From positions 26,456,269 through 26,520,268 of the forward strand of contig CM042540.1 of NCBI GenBank assembly GCA_023630585.1: 64,000 nucleotides of DNA, written 5' to 3'. Below, piece after piece: positions 9,729 to 21,213 of the stretch; positions within the stretch are counted from its first letter, which is position 1; each line of letters opens with the position of its first letter. Source of the stretch: Cranoglanis bouderius. Lineage: Eukaryota > Chordata > Actinopteri > Siluriformes > Cranoglanididae. The position numbers and the translations under genes were made by a program. Below the pieces are notes generated by a model that made no database searches, was not told the DNA's origin, and worked only from the letters and a program-made list of their open reading frames with translations.

Positions 9729-11774
9729 GTAAGACTATGCTAAGATCTTTAGGTCCTGCTCTGTTATTGCCTTGTATTGTTTCTTTTCCACATAATAATC
9801 ATTTTGACACATTTCCCTGTGCTGAGGAAAAGAAAACTATTACTTACTCAAAATTTTGTATTACATCTATATTACAATGTTGCTTATATTACAACCCCAA
9901 TTCCAAAAAAGTTGGGATGCTGTGTAAAATATAAATAAAAACAGAATGCAATGATTTGCAAATCTCATAAACCCATCTGTTATTCACAAACATGTCAAAT
10001 GTTTAAACTGAGGAAATGTACCATTTTGAGAAAAACATGAGGTAATTTTGAATTTCATGGCCGCAACACGTCTCAAAAAAGTTGGGACGGGGCAATAAAA
10101 GGCTGGAAAAGTAAGTGTAACTAAAAAGAAACAGCTGGAGGAACATTTTGCAACTAATTAGGTTATTTGGCAACAGGCCAGTAACATGATTGTGTATAAA
10201 AAGAGTATCTTAGAGAGGCAGAGTCTCTCAGAAGTAAAGATGGGATGGAATCTGGATGGAAGCATATGTTGCTCTAAAACCTGTATATACCTTTCAGCAT
10301 TGATGGTGCCTTTCCAGATGTGCAAGCTGCCCATTCCATAGGCACTAATGCACCCCCATACGATCAGAGATGCAGGCTTTTGAACTGAGTGCTGATAAAA
10401 AGCCGGATGGTCCCTCTCCTCTTTAGTCCAGAGGACATGGCTTCCATGGTTTCCAAAAAGAATTTCAAATTTCGATTCGTCTGACCACAGAACAGTTTTC
10501 CACTTTGCCTCAGTCCATTTTAAATGAGCTTTGGCCCAGAGAAGACGGCGGCGTTTCTGGATCATGTTCGCATATGGCTTCTTCTTTGCATGATAGAGCT
10601 TTAACCTGCATTTGTGGATGGCACGGCGAACTGTGTTCACAGACATTGAGTTCTGGAGGTGTTTCTGAGCCAATGCAGTGATTTCATTACAGAATCATGC
10701 CTGTTTTTAATGCAGTGCCGCCTGAGGGCCTGAAGATCACGGGCATGCAATATTGATTTTCACACTTGTCCCTTGCGCACAGAGATTTCTCCAGGTTCTT
10801 GGAATCTTTTGATGATATTATGTACTGTAAATGATGAGATATTCAAAGTCTTCGCAATTTTACGTTAAGGAACATTATTCTGAAATTGTTCCTCAAATTG
10901 TAGATGCAGTTTTTCGCAGATTGGTGAACCTCTGCCCATATTTACTACTGAAAGACTCTGCCTCTCTAAGATACTCTTTTTATACCTAATCATGTTACTG
11001 ACCTGTTGCCAATTAACCTCCAGCTGTTTCTTTTTAGTAACACTTACTTTTCCAGCCATTTGTTGCCCCGGTCCCAACTTTTTTGAGACGTGTTGCGGCC
11101 ATCAAATTCAAAATTACCTCATTTTTTTCTTAAAATGGTTACATTTCCTCAGTTTAAACATTTCATATGTTTTCTATGTTCTATTGTGAATAACATATGG
11201 GTTTATGAGATTTGCAAATCATTGCATTCTGTTTTTATTTACATTTTACACAGCATCCCAACTTTTTTGGAATTGGGGTTGTACTTGCATCCCAAAGTGT
11301 TTTGTTTCTCATACAACAGCAATTTACACACACTAACAATTTTTATCCAATAAAGATTGCCATTTCTTACTTTTGTTCCGCTTCTAGTTACATTTAATGT
11401 TGTGGAATGTCCATGAAATAAATTCCAGTTGTCAGTTATGTTAAACGTCAACAATTACACACGTTTTTAATCAGTTTAAGTGGCGTGTCTGGCATAAAAG
11501 TCCCTGTGTAAGCTGTTACCATAGAAACAATAATGTATTCGATTAAATGCGTTAATGTAAGCCGGTGATTTGTAGCTAATCAACACCTTCTGACCAATCA
11601 GAATCAAGAATTTAGCAGCAACGTGATATAATCTGTATAATTTGTCCTTTTTGATAAGGCTGAAAAAACATTGAAGCATTCCTTTACACTGTTAACGCTG
11701 AATGTGATTTAGGTTACCTCCATATATACAGAGGATGAATGAAGGATATTAAAGTGCGGTGTTTGTGTTTGCAG
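9729..11774 (+). other. slf1 intron f-g
   Basis: Most of this intron is one Tc1 element with long terminal inverted repeats (9890-11283). The remaining 11284-11774 shows nothing I recognise. Confidence 0.6.
9890..11283 (-). mobile_element. Tc1-like element with about 350-bp inverted repeats
   Basis: The ends are TACAACCCCAATTCC and GGAATTGGGGTTGTA, including the TA target dinucleotide on each side. The inverted repeats extend about 350 bp inwards, much longer than the usual short Tc1 repeats. The minus strand at 10673-10158 encodes a 171-residue transposase piece (HLKWTEAKWKTVLWSDESKF; PASLIVWGCISAYGMG). The first catalytic aspartate region is intact, but the N-terminal DNA-binding part is in broken frames and the C-terminal catalytic glutamate region is lost. 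Confidence 0.88.
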
Positions 11775-11887
11775 GTCTTCTCCTACCTGAAGGCCCTGGG
11801 GCAGTTGTGTGGGCGCAAACCGACGCATACGTCCGAGCACCAGACTGAGAGGGCCGTCTCACCCAGCTCTGACAGTCAGGGTGCAAG
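11775..11887 (+). CDS. slf1: slf1 coding exon g (linker)
   Basis: The acceptor is GTGTTTGCAG and the donor GTGAGA; the exon starts in phase 0 and ends in phase 2. The peptide starts VFSYLKALGQLCGRKP and then becomes polar and serine-rich (SPSSDSQG). This marks the start of a disordered linker before the ankyrin domain. Confidence 0.88.
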
Positions 11888-12047
11888 GTGAGACACACAC
11901 ACACACATAAAAGGCCAACAACAGATCATTAAAGATTGATGAGGAGTAATTGTTGGCGTGAAAGCAAGATTTGGGGCAGATGAAGAGGAACCTGCATAGT
12001 TTTATTTATCTACACAGACAGCAGCTTTCCTTTGTGCCTCACACTAC

Positions 12048-13910
12048 TACAACCCCTGGCAAAAATGATGGAATCACCACACATGGAAATGTAAATGGTC
12101 TGCACTTATATCGTGATTTTTAACCTTAGCGGTTCTACAAAGCGCTTCACACTGTTTCTCATTCACACAAACACTCACACACCAATGTGCTAGCTTGCCA
12201 TCGGGAGCAACTTGGGGTTCAGTGTCTTCCCCAAGGACACTTCGGCATGTGAAGACATGTGGGCCGGGAATCGAACCGTCAACCCTTCGATTAGTGGACA
12301 ACCCGCTCTACCGCCTTAGAGGGTGCTCGCTCGGCTTTTTTACTTCGTAGCAAATAAACAAATCACAGACATGAAGCAGAACAACTTTTGTGTAATAGCT
12401 GAACATTCTTGCTTAATGAAACATATCTCAAACAAATTAAATTAAATTGCTTTAATTAATGACACTTTTTTTTTTTTCCAGATCAAGTAGAGGAAAAAAA
12501 TATGGAATCGCTCAATATTGAGGAAAAAATTATGAAATCATCAACAACAAAAAAATCACAGTTAGTACTTTCCAATTGAAAGTAATTGTTTCTCCTCCTC
12601 GGGTTTTTATGACGACCTGAATCCTTCGAGGCGTGGACTTCACTAATGAAAAACAATGTTCTCCACCAAGCTGGTTCCAACTTTCTCGAATGGCGGTTGA
12701 CAGATCAGCTTTGCAGGATGGAGCCTTGTCATGGACCAATTTTTTCAGATTGAGATCTGGACTGTTTGCTGGCCATGTCACTGAGTTGATCCGCCTTTCC
12801 TGAAGAAAAGCTTTAGCACTCTTTGCTCCGTGGGAAGATGCATTATCATCCTGAAAAATGACTTCATCTTCACCAAACCTATTTTCTATCGATAGAATGA
12901 GAAAAGTGTCCAAAATCTCAACGTACACTTGTGCATTGATGTTGAAGGTCTTCCCCTGGTCCTTTACCTGACATGTAACCCCATATCATAAATGAGTGGG
13001 GAAATTTGATTGTTTTCCTCAGGTAGTCATATTTATATGTTTCATTAGAACAGCACCAGACAGAAGTTCCAGCATCATCTCCTTGACCGATGCAGATTTG
13101 TGATTCACCACCGAATATCACTTTCATCCAATCATCCACACTCCCATGATTGCTTCTCTTTAGCCCACTGTAACCTTGTTTTCTTCTGTTTAGGTGTCCG
13201 TGCTGGTTTTCGTTTGACTTTTCTATACGTAAATCCCATTTCGTTCAGCCGATTTCTGGCAGTTCTGTCACTGACATTAACTCCTGTTTCTGCTCGTTTG
13301 TTTTTCATTTGTTTTGTTGCGCGTTTTCTATTTTCAAGGCATATTGTATTCTCTATCCTGACGCTTTGACGTCTTCCTCAGTCTACCCGTATGTTTTCCT
13401 TTCATAACCTTCACATTTTGTTTGTACTTGCACCACATTTTAGACACAGCTGACTGGGAACAACCAACATCTTTTGCGACACTCTGTGTTGAATTTCCTT
13501 CTTGAAGGAATTTTGTGATCCCTTTCATTGTTTCAATTGAAGGCTCTCTTGTTTCCTTTCAAAAAAGTCCAAGGTTAAGGTCTGTAAGCACTCTCTTTTA
13601 ACTGCAGACTAATTTGCATTTTCAGACTCGTGCTGGTATTTGTTTTAGAAACGTAACTTACAAGGTGATTCCATACTTTTTTTTTCCCCTCAATATTGAG
13701 TGAATCCATCATTTTTTCCTCTGCTCGATCTGGAAAAAAAAAATGCCATTAATTAAAATAATTTCATTTAACCGTGAAGCCAGGATGTTCAGCTATTAAA
13801 CAAAAATTGCTTTTGTGTCATACCTGTGATTTGTTTATTTGCTACACAGTAAAAAAGCCGGGCGAGCATCCTCTAAGTGTGGTGACTCCATCATTTTTCC
13901 AGAGGTTGTA
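12048..13910 (-). mobile_element. Tc1-like element with nested SINE
   Basis: The ends TACAACCCCTGGCAAAAATG and CATTTTTCCAGAGGTTGTA form imperfect inverted repeats next to TA. Minus-strand transposase pieces are at 13528-13334 (LQEGNSTQSVAKDVGCSQS), 13139-12918 and 12928-12530 (IFQDDNASSHG; WPANSPDLN, the later catalytic regions). Frameshifts break the gene. A 233-bp SINE interrupts the left arm. Confidence 0.85.
12083..12315 (-). mobile_element. tRNA-derived SINE inserted in a Tc1 arm
   Basis: On the minus strand it begins with a tRNA-like head (GGTAGAGCGGGTTGTCC; GGTTCGATTCCCGGCCC, the B box) and ends with GTGCAGACCATTTA. The flanking Tc1 arm can be rejoined (CACCACAC to TTAGAGGG) by comparison with the intact right arm. 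This shows the SINE came later. Confidence 0.75.
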
Positions 13911-14163
13911 TAGACAATGTTTATTGTTCACTCAGTGAACACAGAGATGTCGTTTATTTACAATCAAAACTGGGCACATTATCGGCACACCTTTACTGGT
14001 AATGTAATGTTCGCTGTTTGCATCATTCAAAGTTGTACCCAAAGTTCCCAGAATGCACTCATTCACCTTGGCCATGAAGGTTCCTTCAAACAGGGTGTGG
14101 TGTATTACAACTGGCTGTGGTGAAATTTACATTTACTGAGTTTGTTTATCACCAGCATGTTCT

Positions 14164-14166
<3 letters not shown>

Positions 14167-14245
<79 letters not shown>
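14167..14245. repeat. (TG)n microsatellite
   Basis: About 39 TG units without interruption, in slf1 intron g-h. Confidence 0.98.
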
Positions 14246-14246
<1 letters not shown>

Positions 14247-15170
14247 ATGCTCTCAGTCTGCTGTAGAGACCACATCATGTGCTGTTCATTGCTTCACTAA
14301 ACTGATTATTTTTACGCTCAAATGCCATATATGAGTGAAACCGGCTACAGACACCCCCTTTTCCACTGCCTGTGCTGGGTCAGAAAATCAACGAAGAAGA
14401 AAAAGTTTTAAGAACCTGTCCAAATTTCCACCAGATTGAAAACCAAACCTAACACAAAGGTTATTAACAATATTAACAGTGGAACGTTTGAAACCTGGAC
14501 TTCTGGTGCTGAGTATATAATGTACAGTATTTTATCATCCATAGTCAATACATGGACCAAGGTTATGCGCAATCTGACGTATGTTTTTATTGGTTTTAGC
14601 AAGTTGTCTAGCAGCACAAAACGGTTTTATTAGTATTAGCGTTGGCAATATATAGCGGCTTATTAGTTCAGTGGAAACGCCAGAGGAAAACAGTTCTTCT
14701 TGCAATATTTAATTTAGATCATTTTTCAACAATAATCTTTAAACCTCTGCACTTCTAAACGTAATGGCTGCCACGAAAGCCATTTGAGTTGGCGTGAAAG
14801 AGAAACATTGTGGAGGGTTTCGATTAAAGTTTTACCCCTAAGAATAGTTTTACCATCCAAAATGAAACTCATCTATACACAGGGCCTGACTCAGAGCACA
14901 AGCGGCACTCGTGGTATTTGTTAGCCAAATACAATCTGCACTATTGAGATTCCATGTGGAGAAATGCCAGCGTGGTGCTCTCCGTGTCTGTCATCAAATA
15001 ATTTTACCCTTAATTATGTTCAGATAAGTCACCCTCTCCATTGTTCCTCAGTCCTTTCAGTCTTCTCTGAACCATTATTACGGTATAACACTAATGATAA
15101 AACCTATCACAGGCACTATTAGAACGGCTCACATACATCTCGCAGGCCCAGTGAAGGCAGACTGAGAGTG

Positions 15171-15172
<2 letters not shown>

Positions 15173-15219
<47 letters not shown>
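15173..15219. repeat. (GT)n microsatellite
   Basis: About 23 units in slf1 intron g-h. Confidence 0.98.
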
Positions 15220-15226
<7 letters not shown>

Positions 15227-15853
15227 TGTAATGGAGCCATTGTCCCTCATCATGGGATATTAGTCAGGGTTAAGATGGCTAATGGAGAGAGATGGGCTCC
15301 TCGCGTTCTGATCAGAGCTCGGCTTGTGAATAAGAATCACGCTGTTATGTGTGAACAAAACACAGACAGGGCCAGTAAACTAGTATTTTCTGATGCAGTG
15401 TGGAGTGCGGAGGAGAACTAGCTAATGGGTGGAAATTGGCAACTGAATTGCAAGAAAATGTGGTTTAAAAGAAAAAAAAAAAAACCCTTCTAGGTGGTTA
15501 CTCTGTCACACCAACAGGAAGTGGGTGCGAGTTTTGCAGTACTGAGAGTGCACCATGCTTTGTGAATCCTGTGCATTTGTGTGTTGGTTTTTTTTTATAG
15601 TATTGAATAAAAGTAACAAGAAAGTGATGGTATACTTTTATCATAAACTTCATTGTCTCAGATTCGTTTTTGTTTATTTGCCCACGGTGGTTTTGCTGTC
15701 ACTGATACGATGGAATCTTGACAGTGCAGAATGTATCAGCCAGGGAAACGACGAACCATGTAAACATCAGCCTTCCTTAGCTTCTTTAATAAGGGATAAG
15801 TTAGGCCGAATCACAAAAGACTTTATATCGACTATACGGTATATGCTTACGTA

Positions 15854-16350
15854 TACGGTGCCTGTCAGAATTATTGCCGCCCTTCATAAAAAAATGTTTG
15901 TAAAATAAACATTGCCTGCAATAATTCAAAACTTCCACTCAAACCTTGCTGTGTTCTAACAGCAATAATAATTCCCTCCAGAACCCTAGTTGCCTCTGCC
16001 TGGAGGTTTCAGACAGAGCTTTCAACAAGACGATGAGCCGTACATACTTCCAAATCAAACAGAACCCCAAAATCAGTTTTGAGCGTTGATTCGGTTGTTT
16101 TGCAACCACCATCTTAAGTCTCTGGATTTGAACCCTACTGAAAACCTGTGGTGTGAAGTCCACATGTAGCGGTTTAAAGTGTTCTGAATGAAGGAGTGGA
16201 CCCTCTGCAAGTATCTCCAGCCTTGTTGCAAATGCATCATGTTTTGTGTGTGTATGTTTGACCTCAAAGTATCGCACGTTTTTCTTCTTCTTACATATTA
16301 ATTTTTGCTCATTTTTATGAAGCGTAACTATTATTCTGGAGAGCGCTGTA
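15854..16350 (+). pseudogene. Tc1-like relic
   Basis: The ends GTGCCTGTCAGAATTATTG and ATTATTCTGGAGAGCGCTGTA are degenerate inverted repeats. Inside, the words CTGGATTTGAACCCTACTGA and AAACCTGTGGTGTGA correspond to the LDLNPTENLW region of a Tc1 transposase. There are many stops. Confidence 0.7.
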
Positions 16351-17022
16351 GGATGCAACATACTGACGTTTTAGAACCTGCATAGTACTGCACATAAAGT
16401 GAACTATGCTGTTTGGGTTTCAGCCAAATAAACAGCAGGACTCAGCATTGCATTAATACATTCAATTCACGACGATGCCAGTCTCCTATTGTCCATTTAA
16501 AATCCGCTATACTTTCACGACTGTATGATTTAGTTTGATATTTGTGACCATGGAACTGTTTGTTTTACTGCTGGAACTGCATTAATATGGAAAGAAACTG
16601 CGTTGTAAATGTCTGAAGTGCGGGTGCTTTTGTCCAGCACGCCGCATTTATAGCCTTGCTCCACTCAGGATTCTCATTTCCTCGTCCTCCTCAGCATGAG
16701 GGTCCTCTCAGATCACTGTGTCTCCCAGCAGTGAGTCAGACAGGAACACACAGTCACTCTCTCCAACCCATCTGCCCCAATCCAGCCCACAGCAGAGGAG
16801 CACTCACAAGCCCATTTAGCCAGCTTTCTTATAGACTGCTCAGGACTTCAGCTCTGTCCCTTTGGATAAGAGGCACCAGAGAGTGTCCCGGTGTAGGCTG
16901 TAGTTATGGGCCTCTAAAAGGAATTACACACTTTGATGCCTAGGCCTCCACTTTGGCTTGACAAGATGCTGCTCTCTGGCTGTGGTACTGATCTAATGAT
17001 ATCTCAGGATCCATTTGGAGTG

Positions 17023-17057
<35 letters not shown>

Positions 17058-17214
17058 AGTGGGGTGTTTTGAGCTGGTTTTATCATGTATAGACGTATAG
17101 TATGTTCTAGATGTTCTTGCAGGCTGTGAGGCAGTAAAATCATATCACGTACACTCTCTCTCTTTCTCTCTCTGTCAAAAAGTTCTTTAAGTTGTGGGTT
17201 ATGTGTTTGTTCAG

Positions 17215-17291
17215 AGAAAGAGAGCGTGTGAGTGGCTCAGGCTTGGCCAAGGACAACATGCCAAAAGGTTTCCATCGAGTCAATTCTGCAG
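17215..17291 (+). CDS. slf1: slf1 coding exon h (linker into ankyrin domain)
   Basis: This is a short 77-base exon between TTTGTTCAG and GTAAGAG, entering in phase 2 and leaving in phase 1. The peptide RERERVSGSGLAKDNMPKGF continues HRVNSAG and is basic and polar. Its last residues form the lead-in to the first ankyrin repeat, as in TONSL. Skipping it would shift the frame, so it is not a silent cassette. Confidence 0.85.
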
Positions 17292-18309
17292 GTAAGAGCT
17301 CAACCTCATCACTCTCCACCTCCTCATCATACTCATCCCTACTTGCACCATGTTATGAATTTCCAGGGTGTCTGTGAGTCCTTAAAAAGTTTTCATTTGC
17401 TTAGAATGGAATTTTCATCGAAGGCTTTAATAAGTATTTAGCTTTTCTTCTATTATGGAGAATTTCTTTGTATTTTGTTAACTAATAGACCAGGTTTCTG
17501 ATCGAGGCTGTCGGGTATTTTACCTGTAGAGCCAGAATCATGTGAGAGCCAAATTCTGCAGAAGAAAAAAGCCTGGCAAAAAGCCTGGAAATAACTGACT
17601 AGCCATCTTCCATATGAAACTGCACAACCAGAAAAAAAGCTTACAATAACTTGATTGTACAAGTGTGCACACCAATTTGTTAAAGCACGTTTTTGCTTTT
17701 AATACAGCACTCAGTCTTTCTGGGTACGAGTCTACCAACTTAGCACATCTTGATTTGCCAAGTCTTCCTTGCAGAAATGCTCCAGATCTATCAAACCTCA
17801 AGGGGATCTCCTGTGCAATTTGTGAAATTGCTTTTATACAACCGTTTTATAAATAAGAAATAAATACTGAGTAAATGACATTTCAGGCACAGTATGGCCA
17901 AGTAATTTGTCTGTTTTTGCTCTGCGAAAGCCACACTCACCGATAACCTGTCGGCTAGCTAGCTCACAATGATTTGTACATCCCTGTTAAAGGTGCATCT
18001 GGTGAAATTGGCGTCCCCGCTTCCTTTCCATCTTCATGTGACGAGCTTTCGTATTTTAAGTCAGTAGTCATATTCATGAAAATGTATCATTTGCCATGTC
18101 CGCTAATGATGTCGCTAACTCTACTGTGGTGATGGTTTCAGTTGCTAGAAGTGGAATTTTTAACGTGGCGAACACGGATAAGCAAAGTGATACAAACAGT
18201 GAAACTCCCCAGTGCAATTACACTACATATAAGAACTTTTGGAACACACTCGTCCAGTCAAATTAGTGAACCGGAACTAACTGTTGTGTAAAAGTATTTT
18301 GGGCTATCC

Positions 18310-18959
18310 ATGATTCCTTCTGCAGCCGCCCCATTGCAGGAAGCTGCCACCACTATACTTCAGTGTGTGCATGGTGTTTTTTAGATGACAAGCTGTCTTG
18401 TTTTTGTGCAAGAGAAAGGTTGGTCTACCTTGGTTTCCTCAGACCATAACGCATTTTGCCGCATGGTTTGGGTTGATTTAGGTCGGCCTGGTGTTTGTTT
18501 GTTTTTGTTTTTTTTTTTTGGATTTTTTTTTTTGAGAACAGTCTCTACCCCTACCCCACAGCCTAGACATGTAAAGAATACCAGGGACTGTTGTCCCGTA
18601 CAGGTAGTGATCAGTACTTGCCAGATATTTCTGCATCTCCTTTAATGTTGCTGTAGGTCTCTTGGCAGCCTCCCTGGTAAGTTTTGTTTTGTTTTTTTTG
18701 GTTTTTTTTTCTTGTTCTTTCGTAAATTTTGTAGAGATGTCCTTGTTCTTCATAATGTCACTGTAGTGACTCATTTTCTCCACTTACTGGTAATGAACCT
18801 CATGGTGTTCCATGGTACATCTAATGTTTTGGAAATTCCTTTGTACCCCTCTTCTGATCGATACATTTTGACAGTGAGCTCCCGTACATTAAGGGTCATC
18901 AAGTGTACCTCATGAAGACCCCTGCTGTACATGCTCTTTGATAGATAGATAGATTGATA

Positions 18960-18990
<31 letters not shown>

Positions 18991-19350
18991 AACTTTATTA
19001 ATCCCAGAGGGAGATTTGTGGACCATGGCTTCAGCAGTCAGATGTCAAGAAAATTCTACAGGAACAGCTGATCTTTAGTTGGGGTTAATCTACTTCATTG
19101 TTGACAGGCGTATGATAATTACTTTTGAACATGAGTTTGAATGTGATGTGGTTAATTCTGAGCACAGTCACATGCCCCATTATGAAAGGGGTATGTTTTT
19201 TTTTTTCTCTAATCTGTTTCTGTTTGTTTTTCACTTGGATTTTGTTGGTTTCTATATCACATTATAGGTGAAAAAAGATCTGACGTGATTTTATCTTGGT
19301 TTAATTTTTATTTATTTATTTATTTTTAAACCTGCAGTTTTAAAAGGGGT
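18310..19350 (-). mobile_element. Tc1-like relic
   Basis: The right end (GACGTGATTTTATCTTGGTT; TTTTAAAAGGGGTGTGTAGA) is a known fish Tc1 terminal type. The words CAGACCATAACGCATTTTGC and GCCACCACTATACTTCAG are antisense transposase remains. No long frame survives. Confidence 0.55.
18938..19014 (-). repeat. 3' tail of a LINE with GATA/GATT repeats
   Basis: A GATA/GATT tetranucleotide run is followed by AACTTTATTAATCCCAGAGG. The reverse complement (GGGATTAATAAAGTT plus ATCA repeats) is the usual 3' end of fish RTE/Rex-type LINEs. Only the tail is present. Confidence 0.5.
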
Positions 19351-19369
19351 GTGTAGATGTACAAATTGG

Positions 19370-19705
19370 TGACAAATTAAAGTGTCTTAGTAAGGTGTTA
19401 GGCCACCAGAACAGCTTCAGTGCGCTTTGGCACAGATTGTACAACTCTCTGGAACTGTACTAGAGGGATAAATACTGTTTTTCCAAAAGATATTCCCTCA
19501 GTTAATGATTTCATAATGGTGGCAGACTGAGCTGTCTTGCCATCAGTCTAAAATCCCCCATAGGTGTTTGTTCAGTTAGGTTGGGATCTGGTGACCCGTG
19601 AAGGCCACAGCATTGCATTTGTATACCCATGAAACTGGTCAGTGAGCCCACGTGCCCTGTGGAAGGGGGCAGGGTCATCCTGGAAGAGTCCATTCCCATC
19701 CTTAA
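19370..19705 (-). pseudogene. Tc1-like transposase relic
   Basis: The words GGTGTTAGGCCACCAGAAC, GGTTGGGATCTGGTGACC and GGGGGCAGGGTCATCCTGGA are antisense to the middle of a Tc1 transposase (minus strand reading FQDDPAPFH-like at about 19680). Both ends are lost. Confidence 0.6.
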
Positions 19706-20743
19706 TTTGCCTCCTATATGTAAAGAAAATCTAAATATGAAAAAAGAAAAAGTACAAAAAATGTAACTTGACCTTATTGAGAATTGAAAGTTTATTGCTA
19801 TTATCCTACAATCATTGAATTGTCAGATAGAACCATATCATTCCAAGGTCTGGATTTGACCTTTTTATTTATTTATTTATTTATTTTCCTTTTAAAAAAA
19901 CAAAAACATTTTGATTAATATTTTTTGATGGTATGACCTCTACAGAATATCCTTTAATTCTGTATATTCTTTGATCTAAGTGTATGGCCTTTTTTTTTTT
20001 TTTTTTTTTAAACTGTTGATATTAAATCACTGCAAATTTCTGAAATGACATCAGAAAGTGTATTGAACTCAAGTGGCATTGAACTCGTCTTTAAAAGTAT
20101 GACATTTTAGCTTTAAACTACCTGCAGACACCCTGGCTTTCTCATTTTATTCTTGAAGTTTATGAATCATTACCCTGATCACCTCTGGGCTTTGTCATGC
20201 ACTACCTTTGCATTTGACTGCTTGATCCAGACCTTGAAGTGAACACCTCTCAGACAGTCATTATTTATGTACCGCCTCTGCGTGCACATCCATTTCTTGT
20301 TTTAATAGAGCGTACATCGGTATCGGAGTCAAAAGCACCTTACGACACCCCGCGCTGTAACCCGCGGCACTGACATTTACATTCCACCCAGTGCATGTGC
20401 GCCTTCAGTGCTTTTTGCTTCAGGAGGAGAGAGACGGGAGGGAGAAAGAAGTACAAAGCAATACACACACACACAAACAACACTTGTCAGATCTCTGGTT
20501 TAGGAATATTAAACACTGCAATTAGGATTCTGCTGTGAAGTGGGAGCGAGAGAGATGGAGAGAGGTAGAGTAGAGGTGAGAGAGTGAGTGCCTGCTCGTG
20601 GCTGGAAGTTTTGGTAATTACGATGCTGGCACTCTGAGTGAACCTGCCGAGGTGTCAGTGCTCATCATCTCTCTACCTGATCAGAAATAGCCTCATGCCA
20701 GTGCAGGGAGCAGGGGGAGGGCACAGAGAGGAGCGTGAGAGAA

Positions 20744-20748
<5 letters not shown>

Positions 20749-20782
<34 letters not shown>
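20749..20782. repeat. (GA)n microsatellite
   Basis: About 17 GA units inside a wider purine-rich zone (20415-20790) of slf1 intron h-i. Confidence 0.95.
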
Positions 20783-20785
<3 letters not shown>

Positions 20786-21119
20786 CCCTGCAGACTGTGC
20801 TGCTCATTGCCTTGCACTGTTTTTCCTTTTTTTTTTTTTTTTAAAACTACGTGTTCCCTATACTGATGTGCAGGACATAAATTTTTGATGATGCATCCGC
20901 AGGCTCTCAGCCATGTGCTGTATTTCTGGCAGTGCTTCGGTTCTCGCAGTGTGTGCAGGTCTGTGGTGCCTTGTTAACTTCATCCTGAGCTGTCTGCCCA
21001 CTGAATGCACTCTGCACTTATCTGGCTTAGGCACCAAATGTGGAGGATTTACTAGGGAATACAGATGCGCAACACATTGTTATCGTAATTTTGACATTTG
21101 CAATATGGGGGGGGAGAAA

Positions 21120-21125
<6 letters not shown>

Positions 21126-21210
<85 letters not shown>
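21126..21210. repeat. (TA)n microsatellite
   Basis: About 42 pure TA units. It creates artificial YIYI frames that are not genes. Confidence 0.98.

Positions 21211-21213
<3 letters not shown>

Larger units (their letters stand above)
11888..17214 (+). other. slf1 intron g-h
   Basis: The intron contains a Tc1 element with a nested SINE (12048-13910), a Tc1 relic (15854-16350), and TG microsatellites at 14167-14245, 15173-15219 and 17024-17054. The stretches 14246-15172, 15220-15853 and 16351-17023 show no gene; 16650-16930 is more GC-balanced but has no convincing exon. Confidence 0.6.

Noticed and set aside
14167..14245. Regular repeats as a CRISPR array
   Set aside because: Pure dinucleotide repeats without spacers in a vertebrate genome; no array of repeat plus unique spacer occurs in the window.
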